Counted from the stretch's first letter, positions 52,703 to 62,345 are shown. The stretch is 64,000 bases of DNA from Noviherbaspirillum saxi (GCF_003591035.1 NZ_QYUO01000003.1:248001-312000); one strand, 5' to 3'. Notes: generated by a model from the letters alone, not told the origin. Translations and numbers: made by a program.

Positions 52703-54163
52703 ATGCCGACAGTTAAAAAAGGAAGTACCGCAATTTTCGCCGCCATCCTCGTTGCGATGACAGGCTCATCCGTGTTCGCCCGCGAAGAAACGCTACCTTT
52801 CGGCAAAGTGCCGATGGAGGGCAATCTGCCTGCGCGCAGCGCCATTCCTCAGTTGTTTAACGAATTGGATTTTCAGCAGGCGACGCAAGCGTATCTGTGG
52901 GCGATACCTCTTGTCTCCTATGCGCAGTGGCAGAAAGAGACCTACGAGAAGTTTGGCGCGAAACCCAACGACCTGGTGATCTATACGACGTGGAAAGACA
53001 AGCTCGGCATTCTGACAGCCAATGCGACAACGCCCTACATCATCGGCTTTGCGGAACTGGACAAGTCCGGCCCGCTCGTCCTCGAATTGCCAGCGGGAGC
53101 CACCGCGGGCGGTGTCGGCGATTTCTGGCAGCGATCCGTCGTGGCCCTTGGCCAGAGTGGGCCCGACAAAGGCGCGGGCGGCAAGTACCTGATCGTCCCT
53201 CCCGGCAGCGAACCGCCGGCTGACACCAATGGTTACTACGTTGCGCAAGCCACGACCAATAACGTGCTGATGGGTTTTCGCGTGTTGGACCCGGACCCGG
53301 AAAAAGGCAAGGCCATTATCAGCAAGGTCAAGGTCTATCCCTACAACCAGCGCGCCAACGCTGCCCCGGTACGCATTCTGACTCCTGGCGGCAAGGACTG
53401 GTCCGGTACACAACCGGATGGCATGGCCTATTGGCAGCGCCTGCACGAGATCATTCAACGCGAACCGGTCGACGAGCGCGACCGCTTCTACATGGCCATG
53501 CTCGCCAGCCTGGGAATTGAAAAAGGCAAGCCATTCAATCCCGACGAGCGGCAGCGCAAGGCCTTGGAGCAAGGCGCTACCGCCGGCAAATTGCTGGCAC
53601 AGTCCAACACCTTCGCCAAGCGCTTTTCCAACGTCAGGCATTGGCCGGACCGGCATTGGGAGTATGCGTTGTTCATCAAAGACTCATCACAGCGCCTGGA
53701 AAGCGTCGATCAGCTATGGGAACGAACCTCATGGTTCTATGAGGCGGTCGGCAACAGCAAGGGCATGACTTCGTCCACACCCGGACTCGGGCAAGCCTTT
53801 CTAGGCGCCTGCACCGACAAGAATGATGCATGGCTCGATGGCAGCAAGAACTATCGGTTGCGTGTCGCAGCCAATCCGCCGGCCAAACAATTCTGGTCAG
53901 TCACACTGTATGACACCGACACGCGCCGCTTTGTCGAAAATTCGAAGCAGAAGTCTGATGTATCCAGCCGCGAAAACCTGCAGAAAAACAGTGATGGCTC
54001 GGTCGACCTCTATTTCGGTCCCACGGCGCCGGCGGGGAAAGAAAGCAATTGGGTACAGACCGTACCGGGAAAACACTGGTTTGCTTACCTACGTCTCTAT
54101 GCGCCCACGGAAACGTATTTCAACAAAAGCTGGAAAATGGATGACATCGAGGCTTTGCATTGA
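52703..54163 (+). CDS. DUF1254/DUF1214 exported protein
   Basis: The start at 52703 follows TTGGAGACAAAT. The 486-residue product has a signal peptide (ending SSVFA), a DUF1254 domain (QATQAYLWAIPLVSYAQWQK) and a C-terminal DUF1214 domain ending HWFAYLRLYAPTETYFNKSW. The family is of unknown function, though it is often found with lipid- or alkyl-sulfate-related genes. A 40-residue fragment of a second copy is preserved at 56827-56949. Confidence 0.9.
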   Translation: MPTVKKGSTAIFAAILVAMTGSSVFAREETLPFGKVPMEGNLPARSAIPQLFNELDFQQATQAYLWAIPLVSYAQWQKETYEKFGAKPNDLVIYTTWKDKLGILTANATTPYIIGFAELDKSGPLVLELPAGATAGGVGDFWQRSVVALGQSGPDKGAGGKYLIVPPGSEPPADTNGYYVAQATTNNVLMGFRVLDPDPEKGKAIISKVKVYPYNQRANAAPVRILTPGGKDWSGTQPDGMAYWQRLHEIIQREPVDERDRFYMAMLASLGIEKGKPFNPDERQRKALEQGATAGKLLAQSNTFAKRFSNVRHWPDRHWEYALFIKDSSQRLESVDQLWERTSWFYEAVGNSKGMTSSTPGLGQAFLGACTDKNDAWLDGSKNYRLRVAANPPAKQFWSVTLYDTDTRRFVENSKQKSDVSSRENLQKNSDGSVDLYFGPTAPAGKESNWVQTVPGKHWFAYLRLYAPTETYFNKSWKMDDIEALH

Positions 54164-54476
54164 GACGCTTCGGCATTCATCCCAAAACGAAGCCTGCAAA
54201 TCCGCCCTGATGTAGCGCATCGAAACAGCAGCACAACTCCAATACTTGCTTGTTTTCCCTACCCCTCCCATTGGGGGAGGGGCGTGCTCGCGCTTGACCC
54301 GCCTAGTGTTCTCCTTAGAGAGAGACTTAAGGCGACAAAGCGTTATTGGTTTCATTGACGACTTGACCGGCGCCACAAGAATCAACGCTACGCCACAGGA
54401 GGACGCCTATGTAAAGTCATTACGCCATTAACGCTGGAACTTCAATAAAACAAACCAACTTCCAATGGAGGGACTT
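54164..54476. other. Gap with a CCTCCC palindrome
   Basis: CCCCTCCC-attgg-GGGAGGGG lies at 54262-54282. No gene is supported. The promoter of the following hydrolase should lie after it. Confidence 0.3.
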
Positions 54477-55418
54477 ATGAGAAAAATTACTCACTTCTTT
54501 CAGCCAACGACCCCGTCGCCTCGGCTGGCGCTTCGCCGAAGCGGCGCGCGGCATGCCTTCGCGCTAGTCGCTGCGGTTGCGCTTTCCACTACAGGCGCTC
54601 TCTACGCGCCGTCGGCCGACGCCGCCAACGGGCCGTTCACCACCACATACAGCGGCCGAACTTCGGGGGACTCCTGCAACACCTCGCGGCAGATCGTCTA
54701 CTACGCACCGTCTACAGGCACAGCACCCTTCCCGCTGGTCACATGGACCCACGGCACATTGGGGATCTATAATGACGCCGCGACCCACGAGTACCTGCAG
54801 TACATGGCGGACGCGGGCTTCGTTGCAGCGTCAATCCAGTACGACAACGACACCGACGTCTCTGGGTCGGAGTTGGTGCAAAAGGCCAGATGCATCTTTG
54901 ATGCCGCGAACCCGAACTCCGCCATCAATAAACTCGATGCGCTGGCTGTGGTCGATGTCTCCAAGGGTATCTTCGCGTCTGGGCTCAGCCAGGGATCCTT
55001 GATGGCGCACCTTTCTCGCAACTTTCATTCTCAAGTGCGCGGCGCTTGGCTCAGCGGAACGGGGGACACGGGGCTCTTTTCCGTGCACCTCACGGAGCTC
55101 CACTACACGAATACGGCTCTCGTGAACATCCGAGCCACGAATGGTCAGCAAGACGCGGTTTTCGGTCCAGGCTACTGCCCCGGGAATTATGCGGCCGGCA
55201 ACGCCCAGCAATTGAAGCACGCGACAGGTGTGGGTTATGGCAGCGCATGCTCTGTAGCGACCTCGCATCCCAACAACACGGCCAACGTGTCTTGGTACGT
55301 CGTCCCTGGGTATATGCATACGACCGATTTCGGATTCTGGAACAAGCATGGTCAGTGCTCAGACCCGTGGAGCCGCTGCGCCGTCAAGGACTGGGCGAAG
55401 ACGCTCGTGACTCCCTGA
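54477..55418 (+). CDS. Secreted alpha/beta hydrolase
   Basis: GGAGG precedes the ATG at 54477. The 313-residue protein has a long signal peptide (cleavage near DAANG) and an alpha/beta hydrolase fold. The oxyanion segment is WTHGTLG, the nucleophile Ser171 sits in SGLSQGSLMAH, and the last catalytic His is in PGYMHTTDFG. Eight or so cysteines suggest disulfides, as in secreted esterases or depolymerases. It does not match the GHSHGG lipases that need a foldase, although a lipase-foldase-like gene follows 350 bases later. The substrate is unknown. Confidence 0.82.
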   Translation: MRKITHFFQPTTPSPRLALRRSGARHAFALVAAVALSTTGALYAPSADAANGPFTTTYSGRTSGDSCNTSRQIVYYAPSTGTAPFPLVTWTHGTLGIYNDAATHEYLQYMADAGFVAASIQYDNDTDVSGSELVQKARCIFDAANPNSAINKLDALAVVDVSKGIFASGLSQGSLMAHLSRNFHSQVRGAWLSGTGDTGLFSVHLTELHYTNTALVNIRATNGQQDAVFGPGYCPGNYAAGNAQQLKHATGVGYGSACSVATSHPNNTANVSWYVVPGYMHTTDFGFWNKHGQCSDPWSRCAVKDWAKTLVTP

Positions 55419-55767
55419 TCGCGGCCGCATTGCACCGGTGGGAAATGGGGACATTGCCCATTTCCCACCCTTGCGCAATGATCTCAATGCTCGTGTCCCG
55501 AACGAGGAACGCCATGGGCGTAGCGGACATACTCAACCCGAAGTATCCGGATCAAAGCCGAGTCGGCGGTACGGTCCTACGCCAGCGATTAACATGGGCG
55601 TACAGTTGGAATAAGTCTTCCTGCTTTGATAAGCATCCTTCGCCCGGGAAGCTCATGATTTCTCGGGCGGCATTACACCAGCCTGAATCTGTTGCAGGAT
55701 TTTTCAGGACAGAAAAAAGAATGGCAACCGATTGTAAATCGAGATCGATAGCCGACAAGAGGCTGAC
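55419..55767. other. Gap before the lipase-foldase-like gene
   Basis: One frame is open across much of this gap, but it has no ribosome site or family signature. It is the place where a lipase gene might be expected; I found none of the lipase C-terminal motifs (NDGLV...DH). Confidence 0.25.
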
Positions 55768-56484
55768 ATGAAACTCAAGACAGCGCATGTAGCAGGTGGC
55801 ATGGCCGCCATCTTTGTTGGCGTGGCGTGGTTCGCGCACGAAGACGAGGCGCCCGCCGCCAAGGTGGTGGTGGAAGAGAACCTATTTGCCTTCGTGCGCC
55901 CGATGGATGGCATGCAACTCGAGGCTCGGCCCAAGCCGGACGCAGCCAGGACGGTCGAAGTCCAGGCGCTGGTGGTCAATACTGATTTGCGACAACTGTT
56001 CGACCATTTCCTGGCGGAGCAAGGAGAAAAGAGCTTGAATGAGGTGCGGGCCGAAGCGGAACGCGAAATCGAGCAGCGCCTGCAACCCGGCCCGGCCGCT
56101 GAAGCCAAGCGCCTGTTGGGGCGCTACCTGGATTACCAGCGCGCGCTGGAAGACGCGGATAAGGAAGCGCTACCGGCAGACGGCACGATTGCAACCCTGC
56201 ATGCGCAGGCGGAAGCGATGCGGTATAGGCGGGCCCGGTTTCTCAGCACCCAGGAAGTGCAAGGCTTGTTTGGTCCATATGACCCCTTGGGGCCGCATGC
56301 CTTGGCGAAGCTGGAACTCTATCAGGATCCCGCCTTGAGCAACGAGCAAAAGGCGGAAAAGATCGCGGCGCTGGAGGCGGACTTGCAGAAAACCGGGGAA
56401 GCGGCGCCTGACGAAGATGCTCAGGTGGAAGCCAGCAGCAAAGTGCGGTGGCAAAATCTTGCAGACGATGCGCATACGCCTTGA
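55768..56484 (+). CDS. Lipase-specific foldase (LipB/LifO), apparently C-terminally short
   Basis: The 238-residue protein has an N-terminal membrane anchor and the foldase signature LRQLFDHFLAEQGEKSLNEV (the RxxFD(Y/H)xLSA(x)GE motif), then helical repeats (AKRLLGRYLDYQRALEDADK, LFGPYDPLGPHALAKLELYQ). Lif proteins fold secreted lipases in the periplasm and are usually 310-350 residues. This one stops after about the second domain, and the missing C-terminal piece (AYLAERSKLLN...EQLRVPVYE) is found in the remnant 34 bases downstream. The gene may be truncated and perhaps inactive. Confidence 0.75.
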   Translation: MKLKTAHVAGGMAAIFVGVAWFAHEDEAPAAKVVVEENLFAFVRPMDGMQLEARPKPDAARTVEVQALVVNTDLRQLFDHFLAEQGEKSLNEVRAEAEREIEQRLQPGPAAEAKRLLGRYLDYQRALEDADKEALPADGTIATLHAQAEAMRYRRARFLSTQEVQGLFGPYDPLGPHALAKLELYQDPALSNEQKAEKIAALEADLQKTGEAAPDEDAQVEASSKVRWQNLADDAHTP

Positions 56485-56517
56485 AGAACCTTGGGCTGTA
56501 ACTGACAAGAGGCCCGA

Positions 56518-56812
56518 ATGAAAATAACGAAATCTCTTGGTTGGTCTTTGGCGGCGGCAATTTGCGCCGCCGTTTTTTTCGGCGCAACGCGCCTTTGGCA
56601 GAGTGATGAGGTGAATACGAATGCAAGAGCGGAGCCCGACATGTTCGCCTTCGTGCGTGCAATGGAAGGCACGCATCGCCACTTACCTGGCCGAACGCAG
56701 CAAGTTGCTTAATGCCGGCGGCACGGAAGCGGATCGCCAGGCTGTCATCCAGCAATTGCGCCAATTGCGTTTTAGCCCGCAGGAGCAATTGCGTGTGCCG
56801 GTCTACGAATAA
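56518..56812 (+). pseudogene. Internally deleted second lipase-foldase gene
   Basis: The ATG frame gives MKITKSLGWSLAAAICAAVF, then NTNARAEPDMFAFVRAMEGT, parallel to the anchor of the gene upstream (ENLFAFVRPMDG). At about 56670 the sequence jumps, with a frame change, to ARIATYLAERSKLLNAGGTE and SPQEQLRVPVYE, the foldase C-terminus, ending at 56812. The middle, including the RxxFD motif, is gone. It is a deletion remnant of a foldase, and its C-terminus is the part missing from the preceding gene. Confidence 0.7.
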
Positions 56813-56826
56813 GAACATATTTCAAG

Positions 56827-56949
56827 ATGAAAAGCGTGCGCGAAGGTGATCCGGGCCGCCACTGGTTTGCCTTCCTCCGCCTCTATGCGCCAGCAGAAGC
56901 GTATTTCGACAAGAGCTGGAAGATGGATAACATCGAAGTTATACGTTGA
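56827..56949 (+). pseudogene. DUF1214 C-terminal fragment, second copy
   Basis: The frame reads EGDPGRHWFAFLRLYAPAEA, then YFDKSWKMDNIEVIR and stop. It aligns nearly residue for residue with the end of the DUF1254 protein at 52703-54163 (GKHWFAYLRLYAPTETYFNK). Everything upstream is missing. The fragment lies directly behind the foldase remnant. Confidence 0.8.
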
Positions 56950-57246
56950 GCATCGACATTCTTCAGCATGGGGGCAGTTGCAGTAATCCCAGTCTGGCCT
57001 GCCAACCAGAAAAATATTGCACTTGTATTCTCTCGTGCGACACTGGATGCAGTCGGGGCGAGGACCGCTTCGCGTCGCCGGGCTGGCGTATTCGATAGTC
57101 AATAGTAAGCTTTATCTATAGATCTCGTTCCGAACATATTCAGGACCGGTGTCAATTTCTTGATCTGCTGCACCGTTGTATGGCGTTGAAACAGTAGAGT
57201 GGTCTGAACACCTCATCTGAGAAGCGGGTATTTCAGGAGACATGCC
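56950..57246. other. Intergenic stretch
   Basis: I see no gene or strong structure apart from AT-rich promoter-like sequence between 57100 and 57200, which probably serves the lipoprotein gene. Confidence 0.25.
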
Positions 57247-57645
57247 ATGGCAAGCAAAATATGCATCGCACTGTTTGTCGTGCTCGCAGCAATCGCTCTG
57301 CCAAGCTGTGGCGGAAGCGACGATGCGGCGCCGGCTGCATGCCAGACACACCCACCTCTCCCCGTCGTAAAGGTTTCCTACCCGAATGATTCGGCTCCTG
57401 TCGGGGCGAATGTCAATGTTGCGCCGTCGATTGATGTAACGGCAGGCGATGGCTTGGATGGCGCGATACTGCGATTCGACCTTATCGGCGGCACACTCCC
57501 CAGCGGTCTTTCGCTCAATCCGACCACGGGGCGAATATCCGGAAGAGTCGCCGGATTTCCAGGTAGCTTCTCCTACACTGTCCGCGTGTCCGCAGATTGT
57601 TTTACTGGCTCGGTTACCACCAGTGCAGTTTTCTTTGTCAGATGA
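57247..57645 (+). CDS. Small lipoprotein with a putative Ig-like (He_PIG) domain
   Basis: A CAGGAGACATGCC site precedes the ATG. The 132-residue protein has a lipoprotein signal (LAAIALPSC), a short linker, and one Ig-like repeat: FDLIGGTLPSGLSLNPTTGR-ISGRVAGFPGSFSYTVRVSA, the hallmark of PF05345 modules in surface proteins. It is probably a cell-surface lipoprotein of unknown partner. Confidence 0.75.
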   Translation: MASKICIALFVVLAAIALPSCGGSDDAAPAACQTHPPLPVVKVSYPNDSAPVGANVNVAPSIDVTAGDGLDGAILRFDLIGGTLPSGLSLNPTTGRISGRVAGFPGSFSYTVRVSADCFTGSVTTSAVFFVR

Positions 57646-57789
57646 ATGTACACAGCAGTGGCGGTTCTCACTTAAAGCTATTTCCCGCGAGGGACAGAGT
57701 CGATTGGTATGCCAAAAATGCCGATTCCTCTTGATTGAGCGATTCTTTCCATTGTGGCGTATTCGAATGGGGCATCAAACAAGGCAGGG

Positions 57790-57973
57790 TTACGGACGCC
57801 CAGCCACTCCGGTGCATTCAGCCGCGCAAGTCTTCATTCCGTTTAGGCGTTCGTTTTGTTCTGCGATTTCGAATGTGTCATCGACGGTGAATTTAGGTCC
57901 GCTGGCGGCCAGCTGACCATGGAGTGCTCGTTTTTCGGCCGGGTCCACGATCACCCAATCGATCTGGGCTGGA
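57790..57973 (-). pseudogene. Unidentified gene end next to an IS110 remnant
   Basis: The minus strand holds an open frame without a start: QIDWVIVDPAEKRALHGQLA, then SGPKFTVDDTFEIAEQNERL, ending at the TAA at 57790-57792. It has protein-like composition but no family I can name. Its upstream side runs into the IS110-type fragment, which may have cut the gene. Confidence 0.25.
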
Positions 57974-58156
57974 GCGTTCTATCGGCAGCAACGAAATAAG
58001 GGCGCTGCGCATGGGGGTTGCTGTTCGTGCGTTACCGTCCAAGTGGATCCGAATTCTTTACAAAGTCTGGAAAACAAGACAGCCATACAATGAAGCGACT
58101 TACCTGGATACATTGAAACGCCACGGCTCGCCGTTGATCGCGGTGGCCAAGTAAGC
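57972..58156 (+). pseudogene. IS110-family transposase C-terminal remnant
   Basis: AFYRQQRNKGAAHG is followed, after one extra base in a run of five G (58013-58017), by VAVRALPSKWIRILYKVWKT and RQPYNEATYLDTLKRHGSPL. Both match the end of IS110/IS1111 transposases (FY..QR.KGK.H..A.RALA.KWIRI...W). Only the end is left, and it is frameshifted. The DEDD catalytic part is absent. Confidence 0.65.
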
Positions 58157-58252
58157 CACACAATCCCTTGACAAGTGACTCAGGGCGAAAAGCGGACAGT
58201 CGAAACAATTCTCAAAAAGAGACATTTTTGTTCTTTTTTAGTGGTGCGCCCG

Positions 58253-59992
58253 TCACCGCTTAGTTGCCTTGTAGACTGCTTTTGGGGTTTGAAGCACGAG
58301 ATGCGTAAATTTTCTGTCTGTCTGAATCAGCAAAACACGCGATTGGCTAACCCGTAGCTCCAGATCTGATCCATCGAATTTGCACGGTCTGGCTTCAATT
58401 GCCGGCTCATTCATCTGCTGCCAATAGATTTTTCCGTCCTTGCCGCTAATTGAGAATACCAATCCTTCAACGTCGCCGTCATACGCGCCGGAGATTGCTG
58501 ATGTGGTCTCGGGACTGAGCATAATCGGCTTGCGGGTAAAAACGATGTCGGGGACACCTTCTGCTAATGCCAGAGATACCGATCCGACTTCGTCGTTATC
58601 ATCAATGACAAATCTTGTTTTGATTCTTTCGCTCCAATCGGAGGCGATCCATTCAAAGGTGTTCAGCACTTGGTGATTCAGCTCAGACCAAGGCATGCTC
58701 CCGACGGTACAACCATATAGCTTGCCGTTTTCCAGCTTGACGGCGAAATCCGGATATCCAGGAGAGGTATACGTGCCAGTGTACGCCTCAAGTGGATGAG
58801 ACATTGGCGTCGATCCTTGACTTGCTTCGATGGAAACCAGATTTCCTTTTCCAGCTGCCGCGAAAATGGGGGCATATGTCTGATGAAACCTGGCCGACCA
58901 GTCCTGGCTTGGCAACCCGCGAGCTCGATCCATTGCCTCTCTGAGCAGAATGTGGGGGATCTGAGGTGCGTAAGCGTTCGTTAGAACAATAACGCCAATT
59001 TTCGACTCTGGAACAAAACCAACAATTGCACAGTGACCTTCAATAGTGCCGTCATGGGAAATCATCGTCCCCGCCGCATATGGATATGGGCGGATCATCC
59101 ATCCTAAACCATAAGCAGACATCGTCAGGCCGGACATTGCATATCCCATGTCATTGGTAGGGATCATCATTTGCGGCATATGCATCTGCTTGAGATTTGC
59201 CTTGGAGACGAGCCGAACGTCCCCGAATTTGCCGTCACCGAGGTGTACTTTCAACCACTTGATCATGTCGGTTAACGTGGAATACAGCGCGCCAGCTGCT
59301 CCGGGAGACAGTTCCGTGTATCTGTTAAATGGTAACTGTGTCCATCGGTTGAATTTGCCTTCATCATCGCGCTCGATACGATGCCCTTTGGCCAGCGGAA
59401 CGTCGGTGCCACTGAAGGCCGGACCGAAATTCGACGCTGTCATGCCCAACGGTGAAAAGATACGTTCAGCAATGAACTCGTCCCAACGCTGACCTGCGAT
59501 CTTCTCAATGAGATAACCCGCTGCGTAGTACATGATATTGGTGTATTGCGCTTTCTCGCGAAATGTCGCACTAGGCTTCAGAAAGCGCATGCGCTTGATG
59601 AATTCGCTAACCGGCAAATTCAACCTCCAGGAGGCAAAATCATACCGGGGAAGGCCGGTGCGATGACTTAACATGTCGCGCACCGTGACATGGCGGGTCG
59701 CGTACGCATCATCCAGGATAAATTCCGGCATGTAGTGGAGCACCGGTTTGTCCCAGTCAAGCAATCCATCGTCCACAAGCAAGGCCGCGCTCATGGCAGT
59801 TATCGACTTCGTTACAGAGCCGAGAGGGAAGCGTGTCTCTTCAGTCAAAGGCAGTCTTTTTTCTGTATCGCGCAAGCCGAATGCCCGCTGATAAATCACC
59901 TCATCTTCTCTAATGATACAAATGGATGCGCCAGGACAATGCCACGAATCCATTGTGCTTTTAACGTAGCGGTCAAACTTATCGGTATCCAT
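58253..59992 (-). CDS. Beta-lactamase-family serine hydrolase (class C / esterase type)
   Basis: The 579-residue protein has the penicillin-recognising fold: Ser59-x-x-Lys62 in PLGSVTKSITAM, the Tyr-x-Asn block in AQYTNIMYYAAG and the HDG segment MISHDGTIEGH in place of KTG. A C-terminal beta domain (about 400-579) follows, as in D-aminopeptidase- or EstB-like enzymes. There is no signal peptide, so it is cytoplasmic. Base composition here is lower in GC than in the neighbouring catabolic genes. It lies between the IS110 and integrase remnants, which suggests transfer. Confidence 0.87.
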   Translation of the reverse strand: MDTDKFDRYVKSTMDSWHCPGASICIIREDEVIYQRAFGLRDTEKRLPLTEETRFPLGSVTKSITAMSAALLVDDGLLDWDKPVLHYMPEFILDDAYATRHVTVRDMLSHRTGLPRYDFASWRLNLPVSEFIKRMRFLKPSATFREKAQYTNIMYYAAGYLIEKIAGQRWDEFIAERIFSPLGMTASNFGPAFSGTDVPLAKGHRIERDDEGKFNRWTQLPFNRYTELSPGAAGALYSTLTDMIKWLKVHLGDGKFGDVRLVSKANLKQMHMPQMMIPTNDMGYAMSGLTMSAYGLGWMIRPYPYAAGTMISHDGTIEGHCAIVGFVPESKIGVIVLTNAYAPQIPHILLREAMDRARGLPSQDWSARFHQTYAPIFAAAGKGNLVSIEASQGSTPMSHPLEAYTGTYTSPGYPDFAVKLENGKLYGCTVGSMPWSELNHQVLNTFEWIASDWSERIKTRFVIDDNDEVGSVSLALAEGVPDIVFTRKPIMLSPETTSAISGAYDGDVEGLVFSISGKDGKIYWQQMNEPAIEARPCKFDGSDLELRVSQSRVLLIQTDRKFTHLVLQTPKAVYKATKR

Positions 59993-60116
59993 TTTGTTCT
60001 TCCAAGTCGTTTAGCGGTTTTAGGTTTGAACCGACAATTGCCGAAGACTAAGGGCCGGCCCGGTACAGATGAAAGGCGGGGCGGCGAGTTTAACAAAAAA
60101 ATAACAAAATGGTAAG

Positions 60117-60305
60117 TTGATGCGGGCGTGCAGATTTATGGCGCTCTTGGAAGGACAGAATGGTACGTACTTCATCTACAGGAAAACCAAGAATCTGCGT
60201 GCGGTCCAGCTTCTGCTGAGTCGCACGAAGCTGGAGAGTACGGTGAGATACCTTGGCATCGAAGTTGATGATGCGCTTGAAGTCATCGAAGGGATCGAGG
60301 TCTGA
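60117..60305 (+). pseudogene. Tyrosine integrase C-terminal remnant
   Basis: YRKTKNLRAVQLLLSRTKLE and STVRYLGIEVDDALEVIEGI match the end of phage-like tyrosine recombinases, whose active form reads LLGHTKLESTVRYLG. The catalytic His is replaced (GH to SR), and all of the upstream catalytic part is missing. A hairpin (AGGTGCT...AGCACCT, 60318-60356) follows. Confidence 0.65.
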
Positions 60306-60428
60306 TGCACTGCCGGTAGGTGCTCAGGGCGATGGGCGCTGACCGGGTCAGCACCTCCCATATATATGATATTGATTTAATAACCGCCTCGAAGCAGCAT
60401 ACCTCGCTTTGACCTAGGATCCTGGATC

Positions 60429-61904
60429 ATGCGAGGATTATGTTTAATGAAACGGACGGCCGACATCGTTAGGAAAGTATGTTGGATCGTTGGCAGTCTT
60501 TATGCCTTGGTAGGGATAGCAACGCCTTCACTTGCGAATGGCGCGCGTCCCTCCTGGTTGCAGGAATGTCGACTGCCCGGTTTCAAGGATCCTACCTTAT
60601 GTGGCCACCATTCCGTCTTCGAAAACCGATCGGAAAAAGGTCGCCGGATCGAATTGAAGGTCGTTGTAGTGCCGGCGAAGTCCCCTAATCCGGCACCCGA
60701 TCCGGTGTTTCTTATCACTGGCGGACCTGGACAGGCAGCAACAGACCTCGCACGATTCGCTAATCGGTCCCCTTTGGGCAGCCAACGTGACATCGTTCTT
60801 ATCGATCAACGAGGGACTCGTGGGTCCAACCCACTTATCTGCGATTTGCCCGACTCTGATCGCAATCTTCAGTCCTATTTCGAAGATGTGTTCGAGGTTT
60901 CGACGTTTTCCCGATGCAGGGACGCGCTGGCAGATCGGGCCGACGTACGGTACTACACAACCATACAGGCAATCCAGGATCTCGATGAAGTGCGTGAGGC
61001 GCTTCAATACAGGCAGGTCAATTTATTGGGATGGTCGTACGGTACGCGGGTCGCGCTTCAATACGCACAGGCTTATCCTGAAAGGGTAAGAACGCTCATT
61101 CTAAACGGCACTGTGCCGGTCAATTTCAGGAACCCTCTTCCCCACGCAAGAAGTGCACAACAGAGTATAGATGCGATCTTCGCAGCGTGCGCTCAGGATA
61201 CTGCCTGCAACAAAGCCTTTCCAAACCTTAACCAGAAATTTCAGCAAGTGCTGGCGCGCCTGAATCAGGCTGCTGCCGGAACCATCGTAAGGCACCCGGT
61301 ATCCGGCGAACCGGAAAATGTCCTGATCACCAAACCTACTTTTGTCGAAGCGCTCAGAATGAGTTCGTATCATTACGATCAAATACCCTTGATCCCAAAA
61401 CTCATCAACGATGCGTATCAAGGCAACTTCGCACTGTTAGCCGAAATCATCATGAAGAGAAACCGTTCAAGAGCCAAGTTCCCATGGGGAATGCTGTTGG
61501 CGGTTACCTGTTCTGAAGACGTTAGCCGCATTGCAGATGATGAGGTTGAATCGGCCACAGCCAATACTGCTCTCGGCGATTATCGAATTCGCCGGCAGAT
61601 GAAAGTGTGCTCCGTCTGGCCGAAAACAACGCTGCCTGATAGCTACACACACACCGTTGCATTACCTGTTCCCGCACTCATCCTATCCGGCATCCAAGAC
61701 CCGGTCACACCGACCGAATGGGGAGAGGAAGTTCGAAAAATTCTGCCCAATTCCCTACACATCGTGGTACCAGGTGGCCATATTGTTGGAGGAGGGTGTC
61801 TTACATCGGTCCAACAGGCGTTTCTTGAGGCGCAAACGGTGGACCAGCTGGACATCAGTTGCACTAGGAGCGTGAAATTGCTTGATTTTGCTGTTCTGGA
61901 TTGA
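60429..61904 (+). CDS. Exported alpha/beta hydrolase, tripeptidyl-aminopeptidase (TAP) type
   Basis: The 491-residue protein (an ATG at 60447 is an alternative start) has a signal peptide (ending SLANG). The TAP/proline-iminopeptidase order follows: FLITGGPGQAATDLA, DIVLIDQRGTRGSNPL, the nucleophile in LLGWSYGTRVALQYAQAYPE, and a TAP-like C-terminal domain with LILSGIQDPVTPTEWGEEVR and the His in VVPGGHIVGGG. It should act on peptides or esters in the periplasm. It lies in the low-GC, remnant-rich part of the window. Confidence 0.88.
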   Translation: MRGLCLMKRTADIVRKVCWIVGSLYALVGIATPSLANGARPSWLQECRLPGFKDPTLCGHHSVFENRSEKGRRIELKVVVVPAKSPNPAPDPVFLITGGPGQAATDLARFANRSPLGSQRDIVLIDQRGTRGSNPLICDLPDSDRNLQSYFEDVFEVSTFSRCRDALADRADVRYYTTIQAIQDLDEVREALQYRQVNLLGWSYGTRVALQYAQAYPERVRTLILNGTVPVNFRNPLPHARSAQQSIDAIFAACAQDTACNKAFPNLNQKFQQVLARLNQAAAGTIVRHPVSGEPENVLITKPTFVEALRMSSYHYDQIPLIPKLINDAYQGNFALLAEIIMKRNRSRAKFPWGMLLAVTCSEDVSRIADDEVESATANTALGDYRIRRQMKVCSVWPKTTLPDSYTHTVALPVPALILSGIQDPVTPTEWGEEVRKILPNSLHIVVPGGHIVGGGCLTSVQQAFLEAQTVDQLDISCTRSVKLLDFAVLD

Positions 61905-62072
61905 ACGTAAGGTTTGCCATGGACATAGCGGCAGCCAGCCAACGAATTCGGGCGGTTCTAGTTTTTCTCGCCGCATGAGTCGCCGACCGTCCGCTCACGG
62001 AAAGAGCCAGCGGCCGGTTCGGGTCACGGGACATCTGACACACCTGATTGATATAGTCCCAACTTATACACG

Positions 62073-62345
62073 TCAGTTCACTGCCGAAATGCCGCCATCG
62101 ATTGCCAAGACCTGACCAGTCACGTGTTTGTCGGCATACGATGCAAACAGCAATGCCGCACCTTTCAAGTCCTCGTCATCGCCGATGCGCTGCAGCGGCG
62201 TGCGCCGGGCGATATCGTCCTCGCCCATTTTTTCCAGCGTGTCCTTGGTCATCTTGCACGGGAAGAAGCCTGGCGCCAGCGCGTTCACCGTGATGCCGTA
62301 ACGACCCCACTCCCCCACCAGCGTACGGGTGAAATTGAATAAGTC
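62073..62345 (-). pseudogene. SDR-family oxidoreductase, C-terminal remnant
   Basis: The frame reads FTRTLVGEWGRYGITVNALA, then PGFFPCKMTKDTLEKMGEDD and ASYADKHVTGQVLAIDGGIS, ending at 62073. This is the last third of a FabG-like short-chain dehydrogenase. The NAD-binding part and the Y-x-x-x-K motif are absent. Upstream of 62345 the sequence is unrelated. Confidence 0.65.

Noticed and set aside
54477..55418. Lipase client of the foldase gene
   Set aside because: The nucleophile elbow is GLSQGS, not the GHSHGG of foldase-dependent lipases, and the overall pattern differs.
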